A stretch of DNA of 15,353 bases from Desulfobulbaceae bacterium (lineage in GTDB: Bacteria; Desulfobacterota; Desulfobulbia; Desulfobulbales; SURF-16): the NCBI GenBank assembly GCA_024763495.1, contig JANTFJ010000016.1, forward strand, positions 1 through 15,353, written 5' to 3'. Position 1 is the first letter of the stretch. Every line of letters begins with the position of its first letter. Shown here piece after piece: positions 7,590 through 15,353 of this stretch. Below the pieces are notes generated by a model. It was not told where the DNA came from and did not search any database. It was given only the letters and a program-made list of their open reading frames with translations. The translations under genes and the position numbers were made by a program.

Positions 7590-8621
7590 TTGTTCGGCTA
7601 TTTTCGTTTTATTTTAGCTACTTTTGTTTTATTGTCTCATTGTGGGGCCGTGAGCTATTTTGGCAAAAGTTTTGGGGTTACATCGGTAGTTAGTTTTTAT
7701 ATGCTTGCGGGGTTTGTTGTAACACACTTATTATTAGGTGTTTTTACGAGCGATCATAAATTAATAATTCGTTTCTATCAAGAGCGAGTCTTGCGTATTT
7801 ATCCTCTATATTTTTTTGTTTTATCTCTCACTGTTGTTTTTTTATTAATCACACAATATGGCCAACCAATATTTTCGTTTGCTAATGTGGTCAATAGCGT
7901 GTTGGTGATCCCTCTCAATTATTATATGTTCATTTATGATCATATATCTGTTCTTTCAATTGGTGATAAATATTGGTTTGTGCCAACGGCTTGGTCATTA
8001 GGAGCAGAGCTTCAAGCCTATTTGATTTTACCTTTTATTGTGAGATATGAAAAAGTAAAGTTGGTAGCGATTTTTTTATCTATTGTTGTCCAACTGTTAG
8101 CTGTTGTAGGGATATTCCCAACAGACTTTTATGGATACCGCTTATTGCCGGGAATACTATTTATTTTTATATTGGGAAGTTGTATATGCAAAAATAAAAA
8201 ATATCCAGAACAGGCTGATTCTTTTGACAGGTATTTTCCTGTTGTTTGCTTCGTTGCATGTTTGGTAGGGGTATTTTTAATCATATTTTTTTCTTTTCTA
8301 AATATTCGATATAATTTTGAAGTTCTATTTGGAAATTGTCTTGCAATAATAATTATTTCATTTCTAGCGTCTAGCAAAAAAAAGGTTTTTGCAAATAGAT
8401 TGCTGGGGGATCTTTCATATGGAATATTTTTATCCCATTTTCTTGGTATATGGTGCCTGAGACATTTTCTTCCTGAAATATCTTCGTCCTCAGTTGTCGG
8501 GGCATTTTTCGTTTTTTTCGTTTCATTAGCTGTTTCTTTTCTGGGAGTGTTATGTGTGGAGAGAAACTTTTTTAAGTACCGAAAAATGCTTGCTACCTCA
8601 AATGCTATTATGTTTTCTTAG
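7590..8621 (+). CDS. Acyltransferase 3 family (OafA/YrhL-like) O-acyltransferase
   Basis: This 343-residue polytopic membrane protein would O-acylate (often O-acetylate) a sugar hydroxyl on a surface glycan or its lipid-linked precursor. Family marks are RFILATFVLLSH with the invariant His at 17, SFYMLAGF (35-42), the RxxRIYPLY motif (R66, R69, P72), AWSLGAELQAYLI with Glu140, and the late helix SYGIFLSH. About ten hydrophobic helices are expected and no extra soluble SGNH domain is present. It starts at TTG 7590 behind a strong GGAGG, 2 bp after the GT2 gene. The coding sequence is visibly AT-richer than asnB or the GT2 gene, which fits separate acquisition of modification genes in variable glycan loci. 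Confidence 0.9.
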   Translation: MFGYFRFILATFVLLSHCGAVSYFGKSFGVTSVVSFYMLAGFVVTHLLLGVFTSDHKLIIRFYQERVLRIYPLYFFVLSLTVVFLLITQYGQPIFSFANVVNSVLVIPLNYYMFIYDHISVLSIGDKYWFVPTAWSLGAELQAYLILPFIVRYEKVKLVAIFLSIVVQLLAVVGIFPTDFYGYRLLPGILFIFILGSCICKNKKYPEQADSFDRYFPVVCFVACLVGVFLIIFFSFLNIRYNFEVLFGNCLAIIIISFLASSKKKVFANRLLGDLSYGIFLSHFLGIWCLRHFLPEISSSSVVGAFFVFFVSLAVSFLGVLCVERNFFKYRKMLATSNAIMFS

Positions 8622-8649
8622 GCAAATTTAGTTGAGGTTCACTACTGGT

Positions 8650-9435
8650 ATGATTAGGTTGCGATTAAATAAAAACAAAGCAAATGAACATGATATCCAC
8701 GAGTGCGCTGTTTCTCAAATAAAATTTCATAATAAGGTAGACTATTCTCGTTTCTATAATCGATTGCGCAATCCTTTTGTCAAAGCTAAAGAGCTTAAGC
8801 TTGTTGCGAGACTTAAAGTTTTTTTAAAGAAAAATTATGAGATCTTAGAAGTTGGTTGTGGTGAGGGGAGTAACTTATACTATTTGAATAATTGCCATCC
8901 AGATGCTAATTTTACAGGGGTTGATTTTTCAAAAGAAAAAATTTCTTTCATGGGGCGGATATTAAGTCAGATGAAAGGAGTTGTGGCCGATGCAACAATG
9001 TTACCTTTTGCTGCTCAAACATACGATTTTACTCTGATGCGAGACCTTTTGCATCATGTTAACTGGGCAAGGGCAGATGTTTTGCGAGAGGCGGTTAGAG
9101 TTACCAAAATTGGTGGTCATGTTGTAATTATTGAATCTCAACCAGATAGCATACTTAATAAACTATTTATGCTGTTCTTTCCGGAAGAACGTGGCATGAA
9201 AGATTCAACGATAGAGAAGTTGAGAAAATTATGCTCTGGTTATTCATACCGCATTGAGACATGCGAAAAACTATATCTTGTTCGAGCCTGTTCTTTTTTT
9301 CTTGGCTGGCCTAAAGGGATTGGTAGATTCTTATTGTATCCAGTTTATGGTGTAGTGGCTCTGGTGGAGGATATTATTGGAAAAATTCGCCCCTCTTGTC
9401 GTACTAATGTAATCATTATAATTGATGTACAATAG
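8650..9435 (+). CDS. Class I SAM-dependent methyltransferase
   Basis: This is a 261-residue Rossmann-fold methyltransferase. Motif I is ILEVGCGEGS (about 65-74), the acidic residue ending strand 2 is in GVDFS, motif II-like VVADATMLPF follows, then DLLHHV and GGHVVIIESQP. The HxxxVDYSRFYNRLRNPF lead-in resembles methyltransferases found in polysaccharide and lipid clusters. The acceptor is not readable from sequence; a sugar hydroxyl, a carboxyl or a lipid head group are all possible. The start is uncertain. ATG 8650 has GAGG 12 nt upstream; TTG 8632, in the same frame, has only a weak AGG and would add six residues. It follows the acyltransferase closely. Confidence 0.87.
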   Translation: MIRLRLNKNKANEHDIHECAVSQIKFHNKVDYSRFYNRLRNPFVKAKELKLVARLKVFLKKNYEILEVGCGEGSNLYYLNNCHPDANFTGVDFSKEKISFMGRILSQMKGVVADATMLPFAAQTYDFTLMRDLLHHVNWARADVLREAVRVTKIGGHVVIIESQPDSILNKLFMLFFPEERGMKDSTIEKLRKLCSGYSYRIETCEKLYLVRACSFFLGWPKGIGRFLLYPVYGVVALVEDIIGKIRPSCRTNVIIIIDVQ

Positions 9436-9446
9436 ATGGTCATTGT

Positions 9447-10412
9447 GTGAAAAAAATTATAAAGATTTGTGTGAGCTTGGTCTTAATAACAGGTCTTGCC
9501 TGGCGGCTTGATTGGAGTGCGTTTTGGAACAGTGCCGAGAGACTTCATTGGTGGGTAATACCTGTAGCAATATTTTTACAGCTTTGTGCGTTTGTTCTGG
9601 GAACTTGTCGCTGGCAATCTTTTTTCAGGTTTCATGATGTCCCTTACACTACGTCTTTGCTCCTTAAGCCTTATTTTATTGGTACACTGTTTAATAACCT
9701 GTTGCCTATGGCTACTGGAGGTGATGTACTCAGGATTTATTATATTATCAAAGAAGGTCAAAGTGTAGCGATTGCTGTATCACCAATAATAACTGAACGG
9801 ATTTTAGGATTCTTGACACTCCTTGGGATTGCCACGTTGTCGTTGCCTTTTATCGATAGTCCGAATAGTGCTTTTGTCATACTGTCACACATTGTTCCGA
9901 TTTTTTTTTCCGGGCTGTTATTTTGTCTGGCAGGTATTGGAACGCCATTTGTTTACAGGTTCATTCATAGTTCATTTCAGCGATGGATTCATATTAAGAT
10001 TGTGGTAAAACTCCTTCAAATAATTGAAGCTGTACATCTGTATCTCGGCCACCTTATATTAATGATGCGAGTCATTGCCCTCAGCTTAGCCGGGCAATTA
10101 TTGCAAATCTGTATCTTTTGGGTGTTTGGTTTGGGGCTTGGTGTAAATACAGGATTTCTCCAATATGTTCTAGTTGTGCCACTTATTCTCGTTGCAGCTG
10201 GAGTACCAGTCAGTATCGGTGGTTTTGGAGTCCGTGAGGCTTCTGCCATAGTACTTTTTACGGCATTGGGTATGGACGAAGGGGATGCTGCAGTGATTGC
10301 GTTATTGTTTATTCCTGTTTTGCTTGCGGCAAGTCTGCCGGGACTTTATTTCTTTTTGACTACTAAAGATCATGATCAATTTGTTGCTGAGGCTGAACAA
10401 ACTATTGTGTAA
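9447..10412 (+). CDS. UPF0104/YbhN-like integral membrane protein (flippase-like)
   Basis: This 321-residue polytopic membrane protein belongs to the family of the transmembrane half of lysylphosphatidylglycerol synthase (MprF flippase domain; UPF0104, TIGR00374). Signature segments are FIGTLFNNLLPMATGGDVLR (about 77-96) and VPVSIGGFGVREA (about 253-265), with about seven to eight hydrophobic helices. No cytosolic synthase domain is attached, so it does not aminoacylate lipids itself. Relatives sit in hopanoid, glycolipid and polysaccharide loci and are thought to help move or position lipids across the membrane. The GTG start is 11 bp after the methyltransferase gene; the Shine-Dalgarno sequence is weak. 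A T9 run (9901-9909) is in frame. Confidence 0.88.
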   Translation: MKKIIKICVSLVLITGLAWRLDWSAFWNSAERLHWWVIPVAIFLQLCAFVLGTCRWQSFFRFHDVPYTTSLLLKPYFIGTLFNNLLPMATGGDVLRIYYIIKEGQSVAIAVSPIITERILGFLTLLGIATLSLPFIDSPNSAFVILSHIVPIFFSGLLFCLAGIGTPFVYRFIHSSFQRWIHIKIVVKLLQIIEAVHLYLGHLILMMRVIALSLAGQLLQICIFWVFGLGLGVNTGFLQYVLVVPLILVAAGVPVSIGGFGVREASAIVLFTALGMDEGDAAVIALLFIPVLLAASLPGLYFFLTTKDHDQFVAEAEQTIV

Positions 10413-10457
10413 AAAAAACATAGCAATAATATTGTGTTTTAGGGTGACTGGCTAGGT

Positions 10458-11285
10458 ATGACACTAAAACTTGATAAATATATTCAATGTCCTAAGTGCC
10501 AAAGACTTGTGACTGTTGATACCTTGAAGATATCGTGTTTTTCTTGTGGAGAATTATTTTTTAAACAGAATGGTGTCTGGAAGGATTTAGAAGGAACTGG
10601 TCAAACCTTACCACCATTTTATAGAAATGCAAACTGGGAGAAATATCAGAAAAATCAATCCGTTTTTCATCGAAGGTACTATTGTGAATCAAATGTGTCT
10701 TCTCGTTTAGAATATCTATTTAAGAAAAATGTGATCGGTCTGGTTGACCGATGGGTAAAACCAGTTCTTGATTTTGGTTGTGGAAATGGTATGGATTTAG
10801 AATTTTTTCCTCATCTGGATGATGTAATTGCAGTTGATCTTCATTTCGACACGTTATGCCAAGCTGCAAGGCGACATAAAAAACCTGTGTATTTTCAATC
10901 TGATATAGCTAGTTCCATGTTTAAGCTTAGCTCGTTTCAAACAATATTAGCGTTTGATGTGTTGGAGCATGTTTTTGCATTAGATCTTACTGTTCAATCG
11001 TTGGCAAATATATTACATCCAGAGGGATTCATGTATGTCCTGATTCCAACGGAAGGAGGGTTAGCTTCCTTTTGTCGAAAGATATATACTGCTCCGAAAT
11101 ATTCAAAGATGTTCGGGTATGATTACGCAGACGCAATGAAATATGAACACTGTAACAGTTGTTTTGCTGTGGAGGATGCTTTGAAAAAATGGTTTATCAT
11201 TGACGAGAAGAAAGGATGGCCGTCTCCGACTACTGATAGCCTGACAAATCTAGTGTGGGCCTATCGGTTGAGAAAAAGGGTATGA
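10458..11285 (+). CDS. Zinc-ribbon class I SAM methyltransferase
   Basis: This 275-residue protein starts with a small zinc-ribbon-like module: CPKC (C11, C14) and CFSC (C27, C30), followed by a linker. The methyltransferase domain has motif I VLDFGCGNGMDL (about 103-114), VDLHFDTL with D127, SDIASSMFKL, then FDVLEHV and LHPEGFMYVLIPTEGG. The ribbon plus Rossmann layout is common among uncharacterised methyltransferases that act on small molecules or glycolipids. The C-terminal part is Cys/His-containing (KYEHCNSCF). ATG 10458 has AGGGTGA 10 nt upstream. The 45-bp gap before it is the longest inside the operon but shows no terminator. The acceptor is unknown. Confidence 0.86.
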   Translation: MTLKLDKYIQCPKCQRLVTVDTLKISCFSCGELFFKQNGVWKDLEGTGQTLPPFYRNANWEKYQKNQSVFHRRYYCESNVSSRLEYLFKKNVIGLVDRWVKPVLDFGCGNGMDLEFFPHLDDVIAVDLHFDTLCQAARRHKKPVYFQSDIASSMFKLSSFQTILAFDVLEHVFALDLTVQSLANILHPEGFMYVLIPTEGGLASFCRKIYTAPKYSKMFGYDYADAMKYEHCNSCFAVEDALKKWFIIDEKKGWPSPTTDSLTNLVWAYRLRKRV

Positions 11286-11286
11286 A

Positions 11287-12816
11287 ATGAAAGAGATGAC
11301 GATTGATGTATTAATGATCTATCCCCGTTTGGGAAGTATGGATAGTTTTGTTAAAGATTTGCCCTTAAGTATTCTCTATGCCTCTGCTGAAGCTGTAAAA
11401 AGGAATTATTCTGTCGAAGCATGTGATTTTCGTTTGATAACAGATTGGAAATCTAAGTTAGCGGAAACATTAGATAAAGGGGTTCGGCTTGTTGGGGTGT
11501 CGGTTATGACTGGAACACCAATGAAGTATGCCCGTGAAATTTCGCTTTTTGTCCGCAAACATGCGCCTGATACAAAAATTGTATGGGGAGGGCCTCATGT
11601 AACAGTAGTACCTGATACAATTGAGCAATCCTTTATTGATTTTCTTATTCGCGGTTATGGCTCTATTGCCCTAGCGGATCTTATTGTAGCTTTGAAAAAC
11701 GGTCAGATGAAGTTTGAGAACATTCCTGGCATATCGTGGAAAAAAAATGGTGAAGTAAAGCATAATCAGCGCCTCCCTGCCCATGAATTGCTCGCTTATC
11801 AGGATATTCCTTATCAGCTACTTGATATAAATGACCCTCAATATGTCAGGTCTTATAATGGTCAACGTTTGTTCTCTATGTTTTCAGCTATAGGTTGTCC
11901 ATATAAATGTAATTTTTGCATGCATCCTGCTGTCTACAAAATTATCAATGGCCCGAAATGGCTCGCCTATCCTACTGAAGACATCATTGACCATATTAAA
12001 ATGGTTCACCGGAAATATCAGGTAACCGGTATCTGCTTTATTGATGATACCAGTTTTGTAGATCTTGCTAGAATGCGTGAGTTGTTGAAAAGAATTACAA
12101 AGCTTGACTTTAAGATTGTTCTGGAGTTCAGGGGAGCACGGGTCAATGAACTTGATAAAATGGATGACAGTTTTTTACAACTTATGGTGGATGCCGGAAC
12201 AAGAGTGGTCATGGTTGGGTTTGAATCAGCTTCCAACCGTATTTTAAAGATCATGAAAAAAGGTATAACTAAAGAACAAATTTTCAGGGTAAATCAAAAA
12301 CTAGCTCGGTTTTCTGAAATACGACCTATTTATAATTTCTTTTGTGGAACACCAGGTGAGACATATGATGATCTTTTGGAAACCAAGGATGCCATTTTAC
12401 AAATCATAAAGGACAACCCTGTGGCACATATAGGTTTTGGAGCAGATTGGAAACCTATTCCAGGGACAAAGATGGTAGAACTGGCCGAAAAAGATTATAA
12501 TTTTAAACCTCCTGTAACATTTGATGAATGGATGGAACTTGACAGTTTTGATAGCTCATCGAAAATTCAGCATTCCTGGTATTCAACAAAGCATGATAAT
12601 TTGATTAAAATTCTACAGGTAAGTGCATCCGTAATCGATAATAAAATATTGGATGAGTTCACAGCTCGCCGAAATCTATCTAATGTGTTGTTGCGACTAG
12701 GGGCAAAGTTATATTACCCCTTGGCTATGTTTCGTTTAAAAAATAATTTTTTCTCCCTTCCTGTTGAATACCCTTTATACAGATTGGCATTTCGCCTTTT
12801 GTCTTCTGGAAAATAA
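11287..12816 (+). CDS. B12-binding-domain radical SAM protein (second)
   Basis: This 509-residue enzyme has the same architecture as the first operon gene but is clearly diverged from it. It has an N-terminal cobalamin-binding-type domain (VLMIYPRLG, WGGPHVTVVPD), then the radical SAM core with cluster motif CPYKCNFC (C204, C208, C211). FIDDTSF, EFRGARVNEL, VGFESASNRIL and FFCGTPGETYDD follow as in the B12 radical SAM superfamily. The DxHxxG ligand motif is not seen. A C-terminal region of about 100 residues (after GADWKPIPGTKM) is not shared with the first protein and may bind the substrate. It starts 1 bp after the zinc-ribbon methyltransferase stop, behind AAGGG at 11276-11280, so the two are probably co-translated. 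The reaction is unknown. Confidence 0.9.
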   Translation: MKEMTIDVLMIYPRLGSMDSFVKDLPLSILYASAEAVKRNYSVEACDFRLITDWKSKLAETLDKGVRLVGVSVMTGTPMKYAREISLFVRKHAPDTKIVWGGPHVTVVPDTIEQSFIDFLIRGYGSIALADLIVALKNGQMKFENIPGISWKKNGEVKHNQRLPAHELLAYQDIPYQLLDINDPQYVRSYNGQRLFSMFSAIGCPYKCNFCMHPAVYKIINGPKWLAYPTEDIIDHIKMVHRKYQVTGICFIDDTSFVDLARMRELLKRITKLDFKIVLEFRGARVNELDKMDDSFLQLMVDAGTRVVMVGFESASNRILKIMKKGITKEQIFRVNQKLARFSEIRPIYNFFCGTPGETYDDLLETKDAILQIIKDNPVAHIGFGADWKPIPGTKMVELAEKDYNFKPPVTFDEWMELDSFDSSSKIQHSWYSTKHDNLIKILQVSASVIDNKILDEFTARRNLSNVLLRLGAKLYYPLAMFRLKNNFFSLPVEYPLYRLAFRLLSSGK

Positions 12817-12826
12817 TCAGTTTACT

Positions 12827-14842
12827 ATGTTTACCAAATCATACCAACCAGTATTACCGATTCGCGACCACCGTAGTCAGTTAGTGGTGGTTTATTCATA
12901 TACATTACTCCTAAGTTGTTTTGTAACCTATTGCTTCTATCAATTTTTCCCTCTTTTTAATGCCTGGATCGGTTATTCACCTCTACAGTATATTTGGTAC
13001 GAAAATAATCCTGAAAATTTCCAAAAAGATTTTATGGGAGAGCAACTTGGTTATTATAAGTATTCCTTTGTTATGTGGGTGTATCCATTTGTTTATAATC
13101 TCACCGGTGTTGATCCGGAACTGATACAGCTTGTATATATTTTTGTAACTACATTAGTGTATGCTGTTTCGTATTTGTGGCTCTCGAAAACATTAATTCC
13201 AGATGCGAAATGGTACACAGCAATTATTATTGTTAGTTTTATCTTGCTAACCAGGATTTTGGATTGCGATTTCTCTCGATATGGTGGCCTTGCCATCTTA
13301 AATGAGGGCAAAATGCATGCTGCAGCCGTATCAGTCTGTATTTGTTGTCTGGTATTTGGTTTGAAGGGTAAGTGGGTATATGCTGGTTTAACTGCTGGAT
13401 TACTGTCATGGATTTATGCAAGCTACGGAGTGATGTGTGCTTTTGTTATCGGTTGCATGGTTCTCGTTGACTTGAGACAGTTTAAAACAAAAGAATTATG
13501 GATTGGTATTATATCCTTTATCTCTTTGTTCTTAGTTTGGGAAATTGGTGTACTTCAAATTGGCCAACATAATTACGAAATATTGGATAGTAAAACATGG
13601 GTAGACTGGGTGCGTTTTGGAAATTTTCATTATTTCCCTTTTGTCATAGGTGAGGCAAATAGAGTGTTTGTGCTTGAACATGCTTCCAAGCTTTGTCCAA
13701 CCTTAACAATGTTACTGCTTGTTATCAGTAATCTTCGTGTACAAAAAGTGTTAGGTAGGAATTATAGAAAATGGGTTTATGGAGTTGTCGGGTGTAGTTT
13801 TCTAACTGTTTTGGGATTGTTGGCTTCTTTGTTGCCCTTTTCTGTATCTTTGATACAATTGGCATTACCTCGTGGAGTTTCATTTATGATGATTCTCTGT
13901 TTGCCGATTGCTGTAGATAACTTATTGTCTATTATTACTAGTAAGAATGTTTTTTTGTCATTACTGGCGTTACTGGTACTTGTAAGCCCGTTTGTTGGTA
14001 GTTATGGTTTCCCGGTTGTTGGAGTATGGATTATATCTATGGCTTTTATTTTCAATGATGATCATTTTTTATTGGCTAGGAAATGGTGCGGTTTTATATT
14101 GCTTATTAGTATGATATATGTTTCTTGGCTTGTTTTAGCTAAGTCAATACTAGTAATGAATGCTGGATTTGTTGGTCCTTTTAGTAGTTATGGTGTTTTT
14201 TGTTTTATATTGGTTTTCTTTTTTTTGTACAGACAGAATAAAATTTCTAGTTTTAAGGCTGTATCATTATTCTTGATTTTTTCGTTTGTAGTGTTTGTTA
14301 GCGGGAATATTCTTTTACGGAATAATAATTATTACAAAAAATCATACTATATAGATTTTAAACATGCCCAGAAATGGGCGAATAAAAATACTCATGCTAA
14401 TTCGTTGTTTATGAACGACCCAACTCATTCGTATGGCTGGAGAGATTATAGTGAAAGATCTAGTTATGGATGTTTAAGAGAATGGATACACAACTGTATA
14501 GTTTATGAACAAAATGCTAAACTATTCAAAGAAGGGTTGAGGCGTGTGAGGCTTCTGGGCATAGACCCCGAAGAGTACCTGCAACGCTCTTTACGGGCCG
14601 GTGGAAAGTCAGTATCCACTGAATATAGCGAATTATTTCGTGATGTCCGTGAAAAGTATTATAGCTTGTCTGATGACCATCTTCAAAGTCTCGCTGTTCA
14701 AGAGGGGATTGATTTTTTTATTTTTGAAAAGAAACAGTTGAAACATGATGTTAACCTTCCTGTTGCCTATGAAAATGATCATTATCTCATAGTGTCAACT
14801 CAATTTGCAAGTAAGGTTGAAAGTTCTATTGCCAACCAATAA
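12827..14842 (+). CDS. Large polytopic membrane protein, GT-C-like glycosyltransferase candidate
   Basis: This 671-residue protein has about a dozen hydrophobic helices. After the first helix comes a long non-cytoplasmic loop with acidic residues and the string NPENFQKDF, then YYKYSFVMWVYPFVYNLTG. This layout recalls GT-C enzymes, which use polyprenyl-phosphate sugars on the periplasmic side. The last ~165 residues (from about 505) form a soluble domain, beginning AQKWANKNTHANSLFMNDP and then RDYSERSSYG, a pattern I associate with large uncharacterised membrane proteins of glycan loci (DUF6798-like). The frame is open from 12764 and would overlap the upstream gene; ATG 12827, 10 bp after its stop, is the more natural start. 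A role in transferring sugar or polymer outside the membrane is inference. Confidence 0.65.
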   Translation: MFTKSYQPVLPIRDHRSQLVVVYSYTLLLSCFVTYCFYQFFPLFNAWIGYSPLQYIWYENNPENFQKDFMGEQLGYYKYSFVMWVYPFVYNLTGVDPELIQLVYIFVTTLVYAVSYLWLSKTLIPDAKWYTAIIIVSFILLTRILDCDFSRYGGLAILNEGKMHAAAVSVCICCLVFGLKGKWVYAGLTAGLLSWIYASYGVMCAFVIGCMVLVDLRQFKTKELWIGIISFISLFLVWEIGVLQIGQHNYEILDSKTWVDWVRFGNFHYFPFVIGEANRVFVLEHASKLCPTLTMLLLVISNLRVQKVLGRNYRKWVYGVVGCSFLTVLGLLASLLPFSVSLIQLALPRGVSFMMILCLPIAVDNLLSIITSKNVFLSLLALLVLVSPFVGSYGFPVVGVWIISMAFIFNDDHFLLARKWCGFILLISMIYVSWLVLAKSILVMNAGFVGPFSSYGVFCFILVFFFLYRQNKISSFKAVSLFLIFSFVVFVSGNILLRNNNYYKKSYYIDFKHAQKWANKNTHANSLFMNDPTHSYGWRDYSERSSYGCLREWIHNCIVYEQNAKLFKEGLRRVRLLGIDPEEYLQRSLRAGGKSVSTEYSELFRDVREKYYSLSDDHLQSLAVQEGIDFFIFEKKQLKHDVNLPVAYENDHYLIVSTQFASKVESSIANQ

Positions 14843-14850
14843 ATAATATT

Positions 14851-15018
14851 GTGCTTAAAAATTTTTTAAAAGCAGGCGGCGGAGCAGGTACTCAAGCAAT
14901 TAATTTTATTGGCCTGCCTGTAATTGCCAGGCTTTATGCTCCAGAGGAATATGCTACTTGGGCGATTGTTTTTGCATCTGCTGCTATTTTATGTATCGGA
15001 AAATCAAAGTTTCTCTGA
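14851..15018 (+). pseudogene. Wzx-type flippase fragment, truncated after ~50 codons
   Basis: From GTG 14851 the frame reads MLKNFLKAGGGAGTQAINFIG then LPVIARLYAPEEYATWAIVF, the N-terminus of polysaccharide flippases (MATE/MOP superfamily, Wzx/RfbX-like; compare the usual RLYSPEDYG motif). Normal members have over 400 residues and about 12 helices. Here family-like sequence stops at AILCIG (codon 50, ending at 15000), and the frame ends at a stop at 15016-15018 after five unrelated residues. The junction with mobile-looking DNA implies an insertion. No Shine-Dalgarno sequence is evident for the GTG. The gene would have served to flip the lipid-linked product of this operon. Confidence 0.8.
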
Positions 15019-15353
15019 GAATAATTTCTGATTACAATTGTCTGTTTTGCAACAAAATGAACCTCTGTTGCGTGGACAAATAACAATCAAGAGCACTTTT
15101 TTTCCACTTGAAGTCAGTTTTGGGCAAAAAAGCCAGAAAATCAGATAGTTTTTCTCAAGAAGACGCAACTATCCTATGGGAGTCACAGGTTAGTATCAGG
15201 GGAAGGTCATTTGCAAAGATCTTCTGATTAATGATAAGGGTTGTGGAAGATAAGCCGCGACAAAACGCATTGTTCTTTGACAAATTTTGCAAAGTAACGG
15301 ATCATTTTTTTGAAACGATGTCTGCCTTTCTCTCCAATTTTTTGACTTTTTTA
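15001..15353 (+). mobile_element. Probable insertion sequence, left end (partial)
   Basis: Flippase coding sequence stops abruptly at about 15000 and unrelated DNA begins. The first bases contain a perfect 11-bp dyad, TTCTCTGAGAA (15011-15021). About 210 non-coding bases follow, and then an open frame that leaves the window. The right end, the terminal inverted repeat partner and any target duplication are outside, so the family cannot be named. I base the call on the interrupted gene and the new open frame, not on recognised IS ends. Confidence 0.5.
15231..15353 (+). CDS. Partial ORF, possible transposase N-terminus
   Basis: From ATG 15231 a frame stays open for all 41 remaining codons: MIRVVEDKPRQNALFFDKF, then CKVTDHFFETMSAFLSNFL to the window edge. 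The upstream in-frame stop TGA lies just before it (15225-15227). Mixed hydrophobic and charged residues without membrane character fit the first helix of a transposase, and the position inside sequence that cuts the flippase supports this. I do not recognise the family. No clear Shine-Dalgarno sequence is present, and a chance ORF cannot be excluded at this length. Confidence 0.4.
   Translation, partial: MIRVVEDKPRQNALFFDKFCKVTDHFFETMSAFLSNFLTFL

Noticed and set aside
9436..9450. Tiny ORF (ATG GTC ATT GTG TGA) before the UPF0104 gene
   Set aside because: Four codons overlapping the next start look like chance; no sign of a leader peptide or attenuator.
12764..12826. Upstream TTG start for the large membrane protein
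   Set aside because: It would overlap the radical SAM gene by 53 bp and add a polar lead; ATG 12827 gives a natural N-terminus just after that gene's stop.
15115..15144. Hairpin GGC-A6-GCC as terminator
   Set aside because: The three-base core stem is too short and the extended pairing is imperfect; no T run follows directly.

Overview
The window carries a single-direction glycan or glycolipid biosynthesis operon of about 13.5 kb (+ strand, 1509 to about 15000). It is flanked by mobile or decaying DNA on both sides. I saw no tRNA, rRNA or CRISPR array. The DNA is AT-rich. The mix of cobalamin-type radical SAM enzymes, an archaeal-type P-loop ATPase relic and a group II intron suggests an environmental Gram-negative bacterium, perhaps a Desulfobacterota-like proteobacterium. 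That taxonomic guess is weak because no phylogenetic marker is present.

Left flank (1-1508). The first ~100 bases are the 3' end of a bacterial group II intron (domains V and VI). Its 3' exon is a gene for an ATPase_2-family P-loop ATPase. That gene is damaged a second time by a +1 frameshift in a T run near 449-453, so I call it a pseudogene. Between it and the operon lies a 178-bp near-perfect inverted repeat (1290-1467) that looks like a MITE or another palindromic repeat.

Operon core (1509-14842). The order is: B12-type radical SAM protein; AsnB-like glutamine amidotransferase; a cytosolic alpha/alpha-toroid (lyase/epimerase-like) protein; a GT2 glycosyltransferase with two C-terminal membrane helices; an OafA-type acyltransferase; a SAM methyltransferase; a UPF0104/YbhN-type membrane protein; a zinc-ribbon SAM methyltransferase; a second B12-type radical SAM protein; and a large GT-C-like membrane protein. 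Spacings are mostly 1-45 bp, so co-transcription is likely. One reading (inference) is that a lipid-linked sugar or oligosaccharide is built by the GT2 and GT-C-like enzymes, then decorated by amidation (AsnB), O-acylation, methylation and one or two radical reactions, and moved across the membrane by UPF0104 and Wzx-type transporters.

Right flank (14851-15353). The next gene is the first 50 codons of a Wzx-type flippase. It is cut near position 15000 by unrelated sequence, which holds a new open frame running off the window and is probably the left end of an insertion sequence. The pathway is therefore either broken at its flippase or continues with another exporter outside the window.
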